64,000 bases of DNA, taken from the NCBI RefSeq assembly GCF_009730915.1, contig NC_052489.1, positions 24,607,916 through 24,671,915 on the forward strand, written 5' to 3'. Under the pieces are notes generated by a model, which was given only the letters and a program-made list of their open reading frames with translations, searched no databases and was not told the DNA's origin. The stretch comes from Dioscorea cayenensis subsp. rotundata. Its lineage: Eukaryota > Streptophyta > Magnoliopsida > Dioscoreales > Dioscoreaceae. Position numbers and translations under genes: made by a program. Each line of letters starts with the position of its first letter. Within the stretch, counting starts at the first letter, position 1. Positions 26,280 to 42,833 of this stretch are shown here, piece by piece.

Positions 26280-27443
26280 ATGGGTAGCCAATTCAGCAGG
26301 CAAAAGGCGCCTCCTCCTCTTGCTCCGCCGCGGGACACGGCAGCCGGCGTGTCGTCGGGTGGGAACAATGAGTACACTGCAGAGCTGAGCTCCTATGAAG
26401 CGGCGTGCAGGCTTGATCCAGAGCTGCAAACGTTCGACACCACGTTGCAGCAGCGCACGAGCCGCGTCATCTCGTCTCTAGCTCTGGGCGTGGAGGTTCG
26501 CTCTCTCTCCTTCGATTCCCTCAAGGAGGTCACCGGTTGCCTCTTGGAGATGAACCAGGAGGTCGTCAAGATCATCCTTGATTGCAAGAAGGACATCTGG
26601 CGTAGCCCTGAGCTCTTCGATCTTGTCGAGGACTACTTTGACAACTCTCTTCAAACACTAGACTTCTGCACTGCTCTCGAACGCTGTCTCAAACGCGCTC
26701 GTGACTCTCAGCTCATTGTCCATGTCGCCCTTCAGCGCTTCGAGGACGAAGACGCTGATCCCTCCCTCCAAGAGGACGGTAAAAATAAGTATTTGCGCAC
26801 AATGGAAGAGCTCCGGCATTTCAAGGCCGCTGGTAATCCTTTCACTGATGAATTCTTTCAACTTTTCCACTCCGTCCACAAGCAGCAGCGCTGCATGCTT
26901 GAGAAGCTGCAGCAGAGGAAGAAAAAGCTTGATAAAAAGCTCAAGTCTGTGAAATCATGGAGGAAGGTGTCAAGCATTATCTTTGCTGCTGCATTTGCTA
27001 CTGTTCTTATCTGCTCGGTTGTTGCAGCTGCAATATCTGCGCCACCAGTTGCAGCAGCGCTCGCTGCCGCCACTTCAATTCCTCTCGGTTCAATGGGCAA
27101 GTGGTTTGATTCATTGTGGAAGGATTATGAGGATGCGCTTAAAGGGCAGAGGGAGGTTATTAGTTCAATGCAAGTGGGGACTTATATTACAATCAAGGAT
27201 TTGGATAGTATTCGGGTTCTTGTGGATCAATTGGAGAATCATATTAATGTATTGTTGCAAAGTGCTGATTTTGCATTGCAGGAGGAGGGGGCAGTGAGGT
27301 TCGGGGTTGAGGAGATCAAGAAGAAGCTCGGGATGTTTATGAAGAGCATCGAGGATTTGGGTGAGCAGGTTGATCATTGTAGCAGGGATATAAGGAAGGC
27401 AAGGACTGTTGTCTTGCAGAGGATTATCAGGCATCCAAAATGA
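26280..27443 (+). CDS. UPF0496 family protein (DUF677-type), intronless
   Basis: Plant protein of the UPF0496 family; the molecular function is not established. The frame is open from 26220, but the ATG at 26280 is preferred. It gives MGSQFS, a good N-myristoylation sequence and the family's usual start, and a 387-aa protein of family length. Residues 31-225 are mainly helical and charged ([20 protein letters not shown] at 30-49; [13 protein letters not shown] at 143-155; the coiled-coil-like [20 protein letters not shown] at 209-228). Residues 231-270 form an Ala/Val/Ile-rich membrane region, probably two short helices. A second helical part at 290-387 ends RIIRHPK. One intact exon. The likely site is the plasma membrane, through a lipid anchor plus a hydrophobic hairpin; this is inference. 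Confidence 0.92.
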   Translation: MGSQFSRQKAPPPLAPPRDTAAGVSSGGNNEYTAELSSYEAACRLDPELQTFDTTLQQRTSRVISSLALGVEVRSLSFDSLKEVTGCLLEMNQEVVKIILDCKKDIWRSPELFDLVEDYFDNSLQTLDFCTALERCLKRARDSQLIVHVALQRFEDEDADPSLQEDGKNKYLRTMEELRHFKAAGNPFTDEFFQLFHSVHKQQRCMLEKLQQRKKKLDKKLKSVKSWRKVSSIIFAAAFATVLICSVVAAAISAPPVAAALAAATSIPLGSMGKWFDSLWKDYEDALKGQREVISSMQVGTYITIKDLDSIRVLVDQLENHINVLLQSADFALQEEGAVRFGVEEIKKKLGMFMKSIEDLGEQVDHCSRDIRKARTVVLQRIIRHPK

Positions 27444-30290
27444 AGTAATGAGGCTGCCTGGTATGCTGCTTGCTTGTCTTCTACTTGTTAATAAATTCTT
27501 TTTCATCTCTGGAATTTCATGGATTGTATTTATACTCTGTATGTCACCCATCTTTGTTCTGATAATAATATAAAACTCGGTTTTATACTGCATGAATGAT
27601 TTGAATGGATGCTTAAATTCATTATGTTGGAGATTTTGTGGGTGGTAGTAGAAATGCATTACATTCCTAATAGTATAGGCATATGCAACAATATATGGCA
27701 TTCATCGTACCATATGTCGATTGAATTTATTCGAACATATAACATTGCAACTTAAGAAACGACGTTGCAGACGCTCATGTATGGACCAAACTCACAAAAT
27801 CGAGATCCTTGATATTTAGTTCTATAATAAGATATTCTGATAGTTTTAGCTGTTAGTGGAGGTTCTCGACTGCCAAATATATTATGATCAGATGCTGGAA
27901 TATTTTTGTAATAGTTATGAAAGGATGTATGATATTTCAGGTGCCTCTGGGAAAATATTTACTGGTTAGCTGGAGTCAGTGAAAGCTTTCTAGTCAATGA
28001 AAAGTGAATATTATACATATTTTTTCATGCATGAAGGTATCATTGGAAAAGGAAAAATTGAAAAGTTCAGATACCTATGCCACTGATCAGAGGAATATTA
28101 GTATAAATTGGACAAGTTTGTGGCTTCGTGTAGGGATCCTACGGCCCAATTTGTACTATAGATCATCACTCCACATCAATATGGTAGGATTGCGCCGCAC
28201 TTGAATATACGTGTTCTTTTCTCATTGAAGTCATAAGAATTCTAGGATTTCTATTCCTGATGAGAAGATGGGGAATCTAATTGGGGTTGTAAAAAGTAAA
28301 CATTCCATAATGGTGTATCTAGAAAGAAGGTTTATTATTTATTATTGGATTATCAAGTGTTAGTCTTAGCGTAAAGTGTGGAACTTATCTCTGTTTCAGA
28401 ACTCAAATGTTTGTATTGATTGTTTACTTAGAGTGATTTTGATTCTGAATGTATTGGTGGACTGTGGAGTTCTTTTAGCTTTCATGAATCAAACATTGGT
28501 ATACATGGTTGGTGGGTTGTCTTAACTCATGGAAAACGGGTTTCAGCTTGGATTTTCTTGATGCATTAGGCACTTACGAGTTTCTTCTTGAGTGTTTTTT
28601 CAACCTACAACAGTAAATCAGTGAAAATTCGGGTTCTTCTTGTATCTCCTTAAATGAACTGTCTAGCCATTCTTTCATTTAATTATTAATTGATTCATAG
28701 ATGCAATTAATTTTAGTCTCATAAACATCTTGCAGAACAGGAATTTTATCAGTTAACAGGCAGTCTAATTGAATTTTGGTTCAAGTTGTACAAGTTGTCA
28801 AAAGACAAGGAAAAGCATAGTTACTTTGGTCGGCACTCAGAATAATGAACTTGTGATTACAAAGGATTTATCAATCATCGAAACTGTTGCTCCAAATATG
28901 CAGTGAAATGTTCTCCATGTCTAGCCTTTGTGTGGGAAATTAACATCTCTCAATTACTTGATAAAAGTTGCATCATTACTTTCCATTTATTTTTTTTGAC
29001 CAATTGGCTTCTTGCTTCAAATTTGTGAAATTTTCAGTTATTGTTCTTGGTTTCTCTCATCATTGATTGTTATTTTCTATGGTTTATTGTTAGTTCTACG
29101 AATACGACATATGTCCCCACAGACGTGAGAACTTCTCTACTAATTCTATTAGGCACATTCATGATGCACCTAATTTTAAGCTCATCACAATCAACAATTG
29201 TATTCCATATTTGTCTTTGTATATTATGAAAAAGAAAATTGTCTGTTCTGTGCATCAAGTGTCCTTGAATGCTCGATGCCGAAAACATATTGTCCTAACA
29301 AATCTTTGTTTCTTGTGCAGAACCTGACCGCCGGTAATCTGATAATACAAAATGTCGTCTTTCGCTCATCACTCATCGACAATAATGGACGAGGTCCATC
29401 ACATACCGCAGGGTCCTTGAAGTGAATATCTGAAAATACTTGAGAGCACCTCTGATACATTGTTTACTCATTCGGTTTCGATATCACCTTCTTAGTTTTA
29501 CAAATTGTCAACATATTTTATAACTTACAGTTCATCATCATCTGCAATTTAACTGTTGTAAAATCAAAATTACTGTGACAGCCTGCTTATTTATTGCAGA
29601 GAAATAAATTGTTTTGCTAATCATTTGTGGTCATTCTCTGGTTATTTCCAAAGATTTGAGACATGATTAAGTAGATATGGTTCCAATTTTTGGCATCTTA
29701 TCATCCCAACAGGGAGCTCTTGGCGTAATGCATGTTTGATCAAAGACATGAAGGACTCTTTTGTGGGCCATTTTGATGAGGAGATAAGATTTGCTTTGGA
29801 TTTTGATTTTCATAAAATTATCAGAAAAAAAAAAAGCAAGGAAAATGTGCATTTCTTGTCAAAGATCAAAGGATTTCCTAATTTTATGAAATGAAGTAGC
29901 ATATAATTTATTAATATATCGAACGGTCTGTATGTTTTCGCGCGTCATCGGACGGGCGTGATCAACGGGGAAGCCTAGTGCGGGGATGGCGGGAAAACTG
30001 ACGTGGGAATGAGACGTGGTGTGCTTTTGCTGACGTGGGCCCCGCAAACGACAACTTCCAGCTGGAGACGTTACGGCGTTAGTCTTACTTATTTATTTAT
30101 TTATTTATTTTTTGCCTACCACTTTTACTCCTCGCCACCTACATATTTACTCCGCTGCCACTCATTCATTGAGAAAGATAAGCCTTTAAGATTGAACTCA
30201 ACCCGATTCACGCATGCCACGTGGCAGTATATTCTCACCATTTCAACATATAAATAATAAAAAATATATATATACATCAAAATAACTCCG
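27444..30290. other. Long spacer, no clear gene; possible distal 3' exon
   Basis: AT-rich DNA without recognisable protein domains. An island at about 29321-29425 has less A/T, follows a strong acceptor (TTCTTGTGCAG at 29310-29320) and may be a spliced 3' UTR exon of the UPF0496 gene, since a donor-like CTG|GTATGC lies about 17 nt after its stop. That is speculative. A GC-rich patch at 29938-30080 carries two TGACGTGG-type elements. Nothing else could be assigned. Confidence 0.45.
30215..30226. promoter_or_regulatory. Palindromic G-box TGCCACGTGGCA
   Basis: A perfect 12-nt palindrome around CACGTG, the high-affinity form for plant bZIP and PIF-type bHLH factors. It lies about 820 nt upstream of the SAP30-like ATG. 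Its use is inferred. Confidence 0.5.
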
Positions 30291-30293
30291 GTA

Positions 30294-30476
30294 CTTTTCT
30301 CTCTTTTCTCTTTCGGTACCTCTACTCAGAAATACACCCGACTAGTCCCTCTACTTTTGAAAATATGTCCATTTCCTCTATTTTTAGAAATGTGCCCAGT
30401 GTATATTTTCAAAAGTAGAGAGACTAGTCAGGAGTATTTATGAGTAGAGGGACCAAAAGAGAAGAGAGAGAAAAAT
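30294..30476. mobile_element. Foldback MITE-like element
   Basis: Two arms of about 75 nt (about 30294-30367 and 30401-30476) are inverted copies of each other: CTCTACTTTTGAAAATAT in the left arm is mirrored by ATATTTTCAAAAGTAGAG in the right, and GACTAGTC and the CTCTACTCA/TGAGTAGAG blocks also pair. A spacer of about 33 nt separates them. It would form a long hairpin. The family is not identified and no clear target duplication was found. Confidence 0.7.
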
Positions 30477-30957
30477 AGAATATCTTTAAAAAAAAAAAAA
30501 TAGAATGACCAACTATGGTATTATGCCTAAAAAAATCTTTATGAATTTAAAAATTAATTAATTAATTAATTAATTTTTTAAATAGATGTGAGTGAGTTGT
30601 TTGATTTTACTAAAATAGACATGGTGAAGGTAACGTAACGAGAGCACGAGAGAGAACACGCAACCGTCAGGACCGTAACCGTTAACCAGCATCCGAGGCG
30701 AAGGGGGCCCACTAATCTGAGAAAGTGGACACGCGTCAACTTTCTACTGGGCTTTTACGGTCGTAAAGGATTCATGGGAAGCGAAAGCCAGACAGCGAGG
30801 TAGAGAGGAAAAGCAGAGTCACTCTCAATCCCAAGCCCTCATACTCACACACACACTCCCTTTGTCCCTCTCCTCCCAATTCCCCCCCAAAATTCCACAA
30901 ATTTCTCTCATCTTTCCCTCAATTTCGCTCAAAGATCACAACTTTTTTCAGTTCCCA

Positions 30958-30995
30958 ATGCTCTCTGCTGCTGTTTAAGCTGATTTATGGCGTGA
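30958..30995 (+). promoter_or_regulatory. Two short upstream ORFs in the SAP30-like leader
   Basis: If transcription starts upstream of about 30950, the leader carries ATG CTC TCT GCT GCT GTT TAA (30958-30978) and the minimal ATG GCG TGA (30987-30995), both before the main ATG at 31036. Short uORFs of this kind commonly lower translation of the main frame. The transcript start is not known. Confidence 0.45.
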
Positions 30996-31035
30996 ATTTT
31001 GTGCATTTTTGTGGTGTTTTTTGGGGGTTGGTGTG

Positions 31036-34000
31036 ATGCTGGAAGGGGGGATGAGTGGGTGGTACGGCCAGAGCTGCGGGGAGAGCAGCGAGGAGGAACT
31101 CTCGGTGCTGCCGAGGCATACGAAGGTTGTGGTTACTGGGAATAATCGCACAAAGTCGGTGCTTGTTGGGCTTCAAGGGGTTGTGAAGAAGGCTGTTGGG
31201 CTTGGAGGCTGGCATTGGCTGGTAATTCTCTTGTTTCGGATAATTGTATCTTGTTTTTGAATGTTTATTTGTATTTTTGGGGTAAAAATTTTGGGTTCTT
31301 TTTTTTTTGGTTAAATTATAGTCTGATGGTCTTTAGATGAGTGATTAGATGAAATGGGTTTTCTTTTTATCTTCTTTTTTGTTTTGTTTGACAATGTGGG
31401 TGTTTTTTTTCGAGTGTATGGCTTTGAATTGATGCGTTTCTATTCAAAAAATTTTCTTGGGTTTCAGAATTGGATCTTGGTGAAGCTTTTTTCCCCTCCA
31501 TCCCTTTCTTTTCCTCTCTTGTTTTGGTACAATTTAGATCGCAATAGGGCTATCCATGATGGTCTGTGATTAAAAAGAAAAACATATATTTTTTTTGGTG
31601 ACTTGCATTGGGTTTTTTTCTTTTTAATATAATTTGTTAGTTAGCTTGCAATCCTAGGGTTTCAGACATATGCTATTATTTTATCAGATTTTCGCTAACA
31701 AAACAAATAAGAAAAAAAAAAAACTTTTGGTGCTTTTGGCTTGTCTTGAAGATTTGAGTTATTAGGGTTTCGTGTCCTGTGTCTGCATTTATTGCAAATT
31801 AATGAGCACTTAGGGTTTTTGGGTTTCAAACTTTTTAATGCAATTAATCTCTTTGGAAAATCAGGGCTTTCTGGGTTGTGTAATTACTGGAGCTTAATTC
31901 GGACATCTAGTCCTTATCCGCAATTCCTTGCTTTGAAATAATGTATGTTTCCCTAATTTATCACCAAGGTTTTGATTCCTGAAGGTTTGATCGATTTTTT
32001 CCTCTTGAGTAATGACTAAATTTTTAAGATTTGTTTTGGGTGAAAACCTTCTCATTTTGAAGTTTTATCAGTTTGAAATTTGATGTTTTCTCTGGCATCA
32101 GTAATGATACTGATTTTGTAAAAATCTAACTTGTATTGCATGATCTTTTTTCCTCTAAAATTAATTAGACCCTTCATAAAAATGTTTTGGCTTATATCCT
32201 TGGTTGTGGTTGGATCATCCTTTTCATACTTTTGCGCTGATCTATGATTTCGATGTGATTTTAGTTAAATTTTGTGGAATTGTTTGTTATTTATCTCAAG
32301 CTGGCAGAATATGCATGATGATAAATGTTTGTTGTGCCAAACATTGTAATTAATACGTTTCCAACACAAATTTAGGGTTTTTTTTTTATCCTTAAGCTTC
32401 ATAGTTCTCAAGATTCATGTCAGTTTACTAGCCCTGCTGACTAATGCATTTTATTTATTCTGATGCGTCAATCCTATATTACATGTTTATATGAGTAGTT
32501 GAAAAAATTGTGTATGCACTGCATTGTATGAGTTATTTGATATTTCAGCTGTCAATAAATTTTTCTTCCTATTGCATAATATTCTCTACTTGAGATTTAT
32601 ACTCTTTGGTTCCTTATCATGGTCCAGAAATTTAGTTGCTTTGAAGATTTTTATGTTTGTGTTAGAGAGATGTTTTCCTCTGATTTTTGTATTTATAAGC
32701 ATAATCAATTGCCTTCTGTATTTCTTTGTTTTGTGCTTATAAGTGAGGAATGTACTAATATAATCTTGTCAAGGAAGGAAGTTTATCTGATGAAATTCAT
32801 GCATATTAAGTCATTCAGCAGTTACCTGATTCATAAGCTTTCAGGTTCTAACAAATGGCATTGAAGTAAAGCTGCAAAGAAATGCCCTTAGCGTGATTGA
32901 AGCACCAACTGGTCATGAAGAGGACGATGAGCTTGAATGTGAAAACATGCAATGGAATACTTCTGATTTGGGTGAGTGTTCCTTAGTATTTGAATTGTTG
33001 TCCATCATGCATTTTTGCAGGTTTTTCTTGTTTGCTTTTCATAAGTGCATAGTAAGATATGTGGATGTAGAGGGAAAAAGTACATGTCATTTGTTGCTCA
33101 TCCTGCTAGCTCTGTAAATTAATGAATGAGGCTCTTGTTCTCTATCAAACTGTTTGCTGAGCCTAATTTACTTGATTGATAGTCCTATAAGTTGATAAAA
33201 TTTTGTTAGCACTTGGCAGAGTATATTGACTTGTTTTGCCAAAGATGTTTCTTGAATATTATTTGATTTAGGGAGCATGTACTGGACGTCATTATTATTT
33301 ATGCTTGTAGTTTCTGGTTGTGAGAATGTCTTCATATTTTTTTATCATTCCTAATATCTTAAAACTTGATAGCATTTGATTTTTGCACCCATAATCCTCA
33401 CCCTTAGTATGCCAACCTCTAAACTTGATATTCAAGGTAACCTTTTTTTTTTTCTTTATTCTGTTTCTGCTTGGAAAAATTTTGCAAATTTTGAGTCCAT
33501 TTTGATTAAAGAGAAAGTTAATATATGAACTTCTATTTCTGTACACATTAATGCCTGCAATTAAAGTATTATTAGGACGACTGCTTTGGTACTATTAATG
33601 AATCTTAAAGCATAAACATCTTTTCTTTGGGTTATCATGTGAGGCTGAGGATTTTCCTTGAAATGCATCATTTCTGTTGCTTAAGGTGGAGTTTGCTGGT
33701 ACAACACTTTCAGCTCCTTTTGCTCTTTTACTTGAGCCTCTATTTGGGTCCTTTTTTATCATTATGTTTCTGATGCATCTTCCTCTCTACTCTTTTTCTT
33801 GCAGCGTTCGCTGAAACAAGACCACCAAAACCACAGAGATCTCGATCCAGAACAAACAAAGGTTCAACGCCCAAATCCTTGAGTCGCTCACCTTCCTGGG
33901 ACTCGCACTCTAAGGGATCCATTTCATCCTCTGGCAGTACCACAGTACGAACTATTAATAACCTCTGCAAACAGTTTAATTTTATGTATTCATATCTTCG

Positions 34001-34412
34001 TCACTAAAATGTAAAACTTATGGAGCAGAAAGTAGACTTGAGCAAGCTGGAAACAACTGCACTCTGGAGATATTCACATCACTTCAACCTTGTAAATCCA
34101 TGAACTCAAAAAACTCACCTTATTCAAACATCAGTTTACTATTTTTTTTTTCTGAATGCTATGATTCTCAACTTGTTTACAGATGGATGCGAGTCCTAAT
34201 CCCTCAAAGGAACAGTTAATAGATGCTGTCCAAAGGCATTTCATGTCACAGGTATGTCATCAAACCATCATGAATTGCATTCAACTTGAAAAACTTTTGA
34301 TACTGAATCATTCTAAACTGATTGCTTTCTTCCAAAGCAATTGGACGAGTTGCAGGTGATTGTTGGGTTTGTTCAAGCAGCCAAGCGGCTCAAGACGACA
34401 ATCTGCAATTAA
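31036..34412 (+). CDS. SAP30-like subunit of the Sin3-histone deacetylase complex
   Basis: Nuclear corepressor component with a SAP30 Sin3-binding domain. Exons are 31036-31221, 32845-32971, 33805-33944, 34029-34091, 34183-34251 and 34338-34412, giving 660 nt (219 aa), all GT-AG and in frame. The N-terminal block VTGNNRTKSVLVGLQGVVKK (33-52) with AVGLGGWHWLVLTNGIEVKL (53-72) is the plant-specific conserved region. A basic Ser/Arg-rich linker follows (RSRSRTNKGSTPKSLSRSPS). Residues 152-212 are the Sin3-binding domain: KVDLSKLETTALWRYSHHF, NPSKEQLIDAVQRHFMSQ and QVIVGFVQAAKRLK. It is close to Arabidopsis SAP30-like proteins. The ATG at 31036 gives MLEGGMSGWY; a second Met six codons in is also possible. 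The first intron is large (1.6 kb), typical of intron 1 of a plant housekeeping gene. Confidence 0.94.
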
Positions 34413-39189
<4,777 letters not shown>

Positions 39190-39477
39190 CTAGAGTCCAA
39201 GGAAATCGAATTTTTATCATATTTTCATCAATATGTTATTATTCCTTTCGGTCGTGTACTTGAAACCAAACTTTGTTTATGCAATGTGTGCTTAGCAGAA
39301 TTTTACTTTGGATTTGTCGGTGTGATACGATTATTTTGTTTTTGAGGAGAGCACAGCATGTGCCAATTTGTGATCAAGGCTTGTTATGGAGATTAATGTG
39401 GTCTGTCCTTGTTTGCCAACTCTGAAATCTTGTTCTTAATTCAATCCAAGTTCATTGGTAAGCACAACCTGAGCTCT

Positions 39478-39580
39478 AGCACACACGTGTGCACGTGTCC
39501 GCATGTGAGCGTGTGCATGCGCGCCATGGTGCACGTGCATGCATGTGAGCGTGTGCTGGTTGTGAGAGCACATGCAGAGC
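39478..39580. repeat. Alternating purine-pyrimidine (GT/GC) tract
   Basis: About 100 nt rich in CACGTG, GTGTGCATGCGCGC and GTGCATGCATGTG steps, almost all alternating purine and pyrimidine, about 290 nt past the RUVBL2 stop. Such DNA readily adopts the Z form under negative supercoiling. It also contains several ACGTG cores, which here are more likely by-products of the simple sequence than regulatory sites. Confidence 0.6.
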
Positions 39581-39916
39581 AGCATAAATCTCAGTAAAGA
39601 AGAGAGTTTAAGTGGCAGGATGAGAAGGTATGAAATAAGCCAAAGATTTTGTTTGGATGAAGAGGGAGAAGCCATTTTGTTTCCATTATACCTCTTTTTA
39701 AGATTCTCATTCCCAGAAACTCAAATCCTTTCAATTCTTTATTCTGTAAATCAATTTCAGCAGCCAAGAATTTTGACTGGAAAAACAGTAAAAATCAAGA
39801 TGAGCATGACACATGACCCAATGCCAGTTCCAAAGGGGACAACCTTGAAGAGCCAAAACAACTTTCAAAGTTTAAAAAAATGAAAAGAATCTGAACCAAT
39901 TTAGCAGAAAATTGAA

Positions 39917-40130
39917 TTTTTTGGAAGAGGAGCGGGGCGAACCCACTAGAGACCCAGGGACGTGCACAAGTCTCGGTGAAACAAGTAGGGACAGGGCCGC
40001 GCTCACGTGGGCGCTGGAACCACCCGTACACAACTACTATTCACAACTCCCAGAAATGTGCCCTCAGCCGAGAATCGAACTCTTACCACTCGATGAGAGC
40101 TCTATCGATGACCCGTGTACCAATAGACCC
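39917..40130 (-). mobile_element. tRNA-derived SINE, near full length
   Basis: On the minus strand this reads GGTCTATTGGTACACGGGTC at the 5' end, then a tRNA-like head with GAGTGGTAAGAGTTCGATTC (box B-like GTTCGATTC), a body containing GCACATTTCTGGGAGTTGTG and ending GTGGGTTCGCCCCGCTCCTC, and a short A run. A second, 5'-shortened copy at 42654-42833 shows that this is a repeat family. No clear target duplication was found around this copy. It lies between RUVBL2 and the SOFL gene. Confidence 0.75.
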
Positions 40131-40560
40131 TAAGGTCGTTGGCACATCTTTAGCTTTCGACATCTTTAGCTTTCTAATGGCCAATGAAGCTTAAAGAGCA
40201 GCAACTTAAAACCTTGTCATCAAACACTGAGACATTAGCTCTTTCTAGAACCTGAATTGAATTACTGAGATATGACTGGAATTATTCTTTCACTTTTTTT
40301 TTTTTCTCTTTTCTTCATTACAATGCAGGGTGATTTGAAAGTGACCACTCTTGTTCTGCGTCAAAGAATTTTTGGTATTTGTTTCATAAGAACATTCAAG
40401 ACAAAAGAATGTCATTGAAAAAAAAATAACAAATTTATTTCTTCTTCTCTTTGCTCATGTTGTTTCCCACTGCATTCACAGAGGAAAAAATAAAAACTAC
40501 AAAACAAAGAACAAGTTCTAAAAAAGATCCCTTCTGCTCTTCTTCTTCTTCCTCTAATCT
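40131..40560. other. Spacer, no gene seen
   Basis: AT-rich DNA between the SINE and the SOFL stop codon, including the probable SOFL 3' UTR from about 40430. Nothing else recognised. Confidence 0.5.
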
Positions 40561-41193
40561 TCATAACTTGAAATGAGTTGCAGAGAAACAAGAAGAGAAC
40601 TCCAAAACACCATCAATGGCTGGTGGATTAATGCTTCTGCTAATGCTGCCATTGAAGCCACTCTGAATGGAACACCAAAAGAAACATAATCAAAACCTCA
40701 AACTTTAAGAGCTTAACAAAACATTAAAAAAACAAAAAAGAAAAAGAAGCAAACAAACAAATAAACAAACCTCTGGGAAGCTTAACAGAGGAGAACTAGC
40801 AGTATCATCAAGAAAGGAAGAGAAGTCCTCATGCTTGTTTAACTCTTGGTGCTTCTTCTCTCCAACTCTCTTCCTCTTACCACCACTCTTATCAACCATT
40901 AAAGAACTACTACAACAACAGCAATGATGGTAATCCTCTTCATGTAGATGAGGAGGACCAGAAGATGCATCAGAGACCATAGAAAGGTCCTCCTCTTCCT
41001 CCTCCTCTTCTTCATCATCATCTTCATCTTCACCTTCATCTTCATGTTCAAGCTGAGTTCCAGCTTTTCCAAAAGGAAGAAGGTGGTGTTTCTCATAAGA
41101 CTGGTCCAAGTACATAGTCCATCCAGATTGACACCCACTACTACACTCTGAGCCATCTTCCTCCATCTCTTCCCAGCTCTCCATTCTCCACAT
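40561..41193 (-). CDS. SOFL: SOFL (SOB FIVE-like) protein
   Basis: Small plant-specific protein of the SOB5-like family, whose Arabidopsis members affect cytokinin levels and response. Exons are 40771-41193 and 40561-40662, giving 525 nt (174 aa), with a 108-nt GT-AG intron. The two hallmark motifs are present: A, CQSGWTMYLDQS (21-32), and B, DLSMVSDASSGPP (69-81). Between them is a very acidic run ([18 protein letters not shown], 51-68). After them come a Cys cluster (CCCC, 91-94), a basic nuclear-signal-like GGKRKRVGEKK (104-114) and EDFSSFLDDTASSPLLSF (122-139). The ATG at 41193 gives MWRMESWEEM; the second Met is an alternative start. Biochemical activity is not known for the family. The call rests on the two motifs, which are diagnostic. 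Confidence 0.92.
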
Positions 41194-41311
41194 TGTTTCT
41201 CAAGCTCTAACAATGGCTAGCTACTACTCTACCTTCTCTCTCTCTCTAGTCCTACCAAAATCCCAGACCTGTTTTGTCCTTTACCCATCCCACCACCACC
41301 ACCTCCCTTTC

Positions 41312-41355
<44 letters not shown>

Positions 41356-42634
41356 CTAGTTCTCACTTGTGACACTCTCACATGCAATACAGCAAAGGAC
41401 GGTAAACTCTCAAGTCTACTTCATTGATATTACTGCAAATTAAACTATGTATGATTTTACTATTTTAAGTTAAGTTGTCTATACTGCTTTTATCATTAGA
41501 TTTTACTCCGGAGAGACCAAAGAGCATTAGACAAATGAAGGTGTTAATTAGTATGTACATGGCTATATATGTTCAGGTGAAGATGGGACAAAGCTTTAGA
41601 GGGGGTGAGGAGGGGATCAGTTCTGGTCTTTTCTTGTGGGGTTTATACTGTATACATGCATTTAAAGACATTCATTTAGTAGCCATGGAAATTGAACTTT
41701 AATACCTCTTTGTTACAATTCCTTTATATTCAAACAATATATATATATATAATCTGTGACTTAGTTTTTTTTAACTTTTATTGGCAAGACTTTAAGAATA
41801 TTCTCATCAAATGTGTTGCAGTTCACACATAGTTTGGATTTAAAAAAAAAAATGATTAGTAGTCTCTAATTAAACTTAGTTGTTACCAAAACGGGAATAA
41901 AAGAAATGAAACCCTAAATATATATTGATGAAGTGCATTGAAAAGCTTAACTGCCATCATCATGGTTATGGCCACACAAAGTCCACCCAAACCTCTCCAT
42001 TGAGAAACTTCAGCACATGAACACAGATAGCCATTTCAAACAAGGGACCACTTTGATGACAACCTCCACTGCTTTTTCATCTCCTTCAACAAAATTATAT
42101 CTCTAAATTACTATAAATTAATTAACTCAATTAACATCAAGCATATATACACCATAAATGATGTAGAGTTACAATGCAAACATTTTAGAACCTCTACTAT
42201 TAATAAGTTAATCAACATCAAGATTTTTTTTCTAGTTTCTTAATTAGATTTTACTAAACATAGACATGTAATCTTTGATTTTTAGATAAAATTATGGGAA
42301 TCTTCATAAATGTAAAAAAGTGGAAATATATTGTGTCAATGTAGTTAATTTATTCAATGTGGATGGATTGGCATAACAAAGTTGTTGATAACTCTTTTGC
42401 CAAATATATCTTTAAGGTAGCTCAAGCTCCCATGTGGCCACCTCCATCAAAGTGCAATCCCCCACATGACTTAAGGGTTCACTGTCCCATCTTCACCTAA
42501 AGAAGAAGAGCCATTACTCACCACACACACACCAACACAGACACAAACACACACACACTTCTTGTGAATCATCAACTTGAATCCATGGTACATACATTGA
42601 ATGCATGAACATCCAAGTTGATAAAACATATATT
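41194..42634. other. SOFL promoter/leader and spacer
   Basis: The first 200 nt is pyrimidine-rich, with a CT run near 41312-41331 passing into a TA run near 41333-41355 that could supply the SOFL TATA box. Beyond it is AT-rich DNA with a CA-rich stretch near 42520-42557. No gene is recognised. Confidence 0.5.
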
Positions 42635-42653
42635 GAAATGCAAAGCTTTATTT

Positions 42654-42833
42654 TTTTTTTTTTTTGGGAAAGAGGAGCGGGGCGAACCCACTAAAGACCC
42701 AGGGACGTGCACAAGCCTCGGTGGAATAAATGGGGATGGGGCCGCGCTCACGTGAACGCTGAAACCACCCATACACAACCACTATTCACAACTCCCAGAA
42801 ATGTGCCCTCAGCCGAGAATTGAACTCTCACCA
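42654..42833 (-). mobile_element. tRNA-derived SINE, 5'-shortened, with perfect target duplications
   Basis: Second copy of the SINE at 39917-40130, on the same strand and aligning along its whole length with scattered substitutions, but lacking the first 50 or so bases of the tRNA-like head. Its poly(A) tail appears as a T run at about 42651-42665. It is flanked by GAAATGCAAAGCTTTATTT at 42635-42653 and again at 42834-42852, a perfect 19-nt target-site duplication that may overlap the tail. This is the hallmark of LINE-driven insertion and shows the copy is young. Confidence 0.88.

Noticed and set aside
40040-40120. tRNA-like sequence with a GTTCGATTC box
   Set aside because: It belongs to the head of the SINE. 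No acceptor stem or anticodon arm of a functional tRNA can be drawn.
39572-40194. Plus-strand frames of 70-100 codons around the SINE
   Set aside because: They run through the SINE and simple sequence, differ between the two SINE copies and show no domain.
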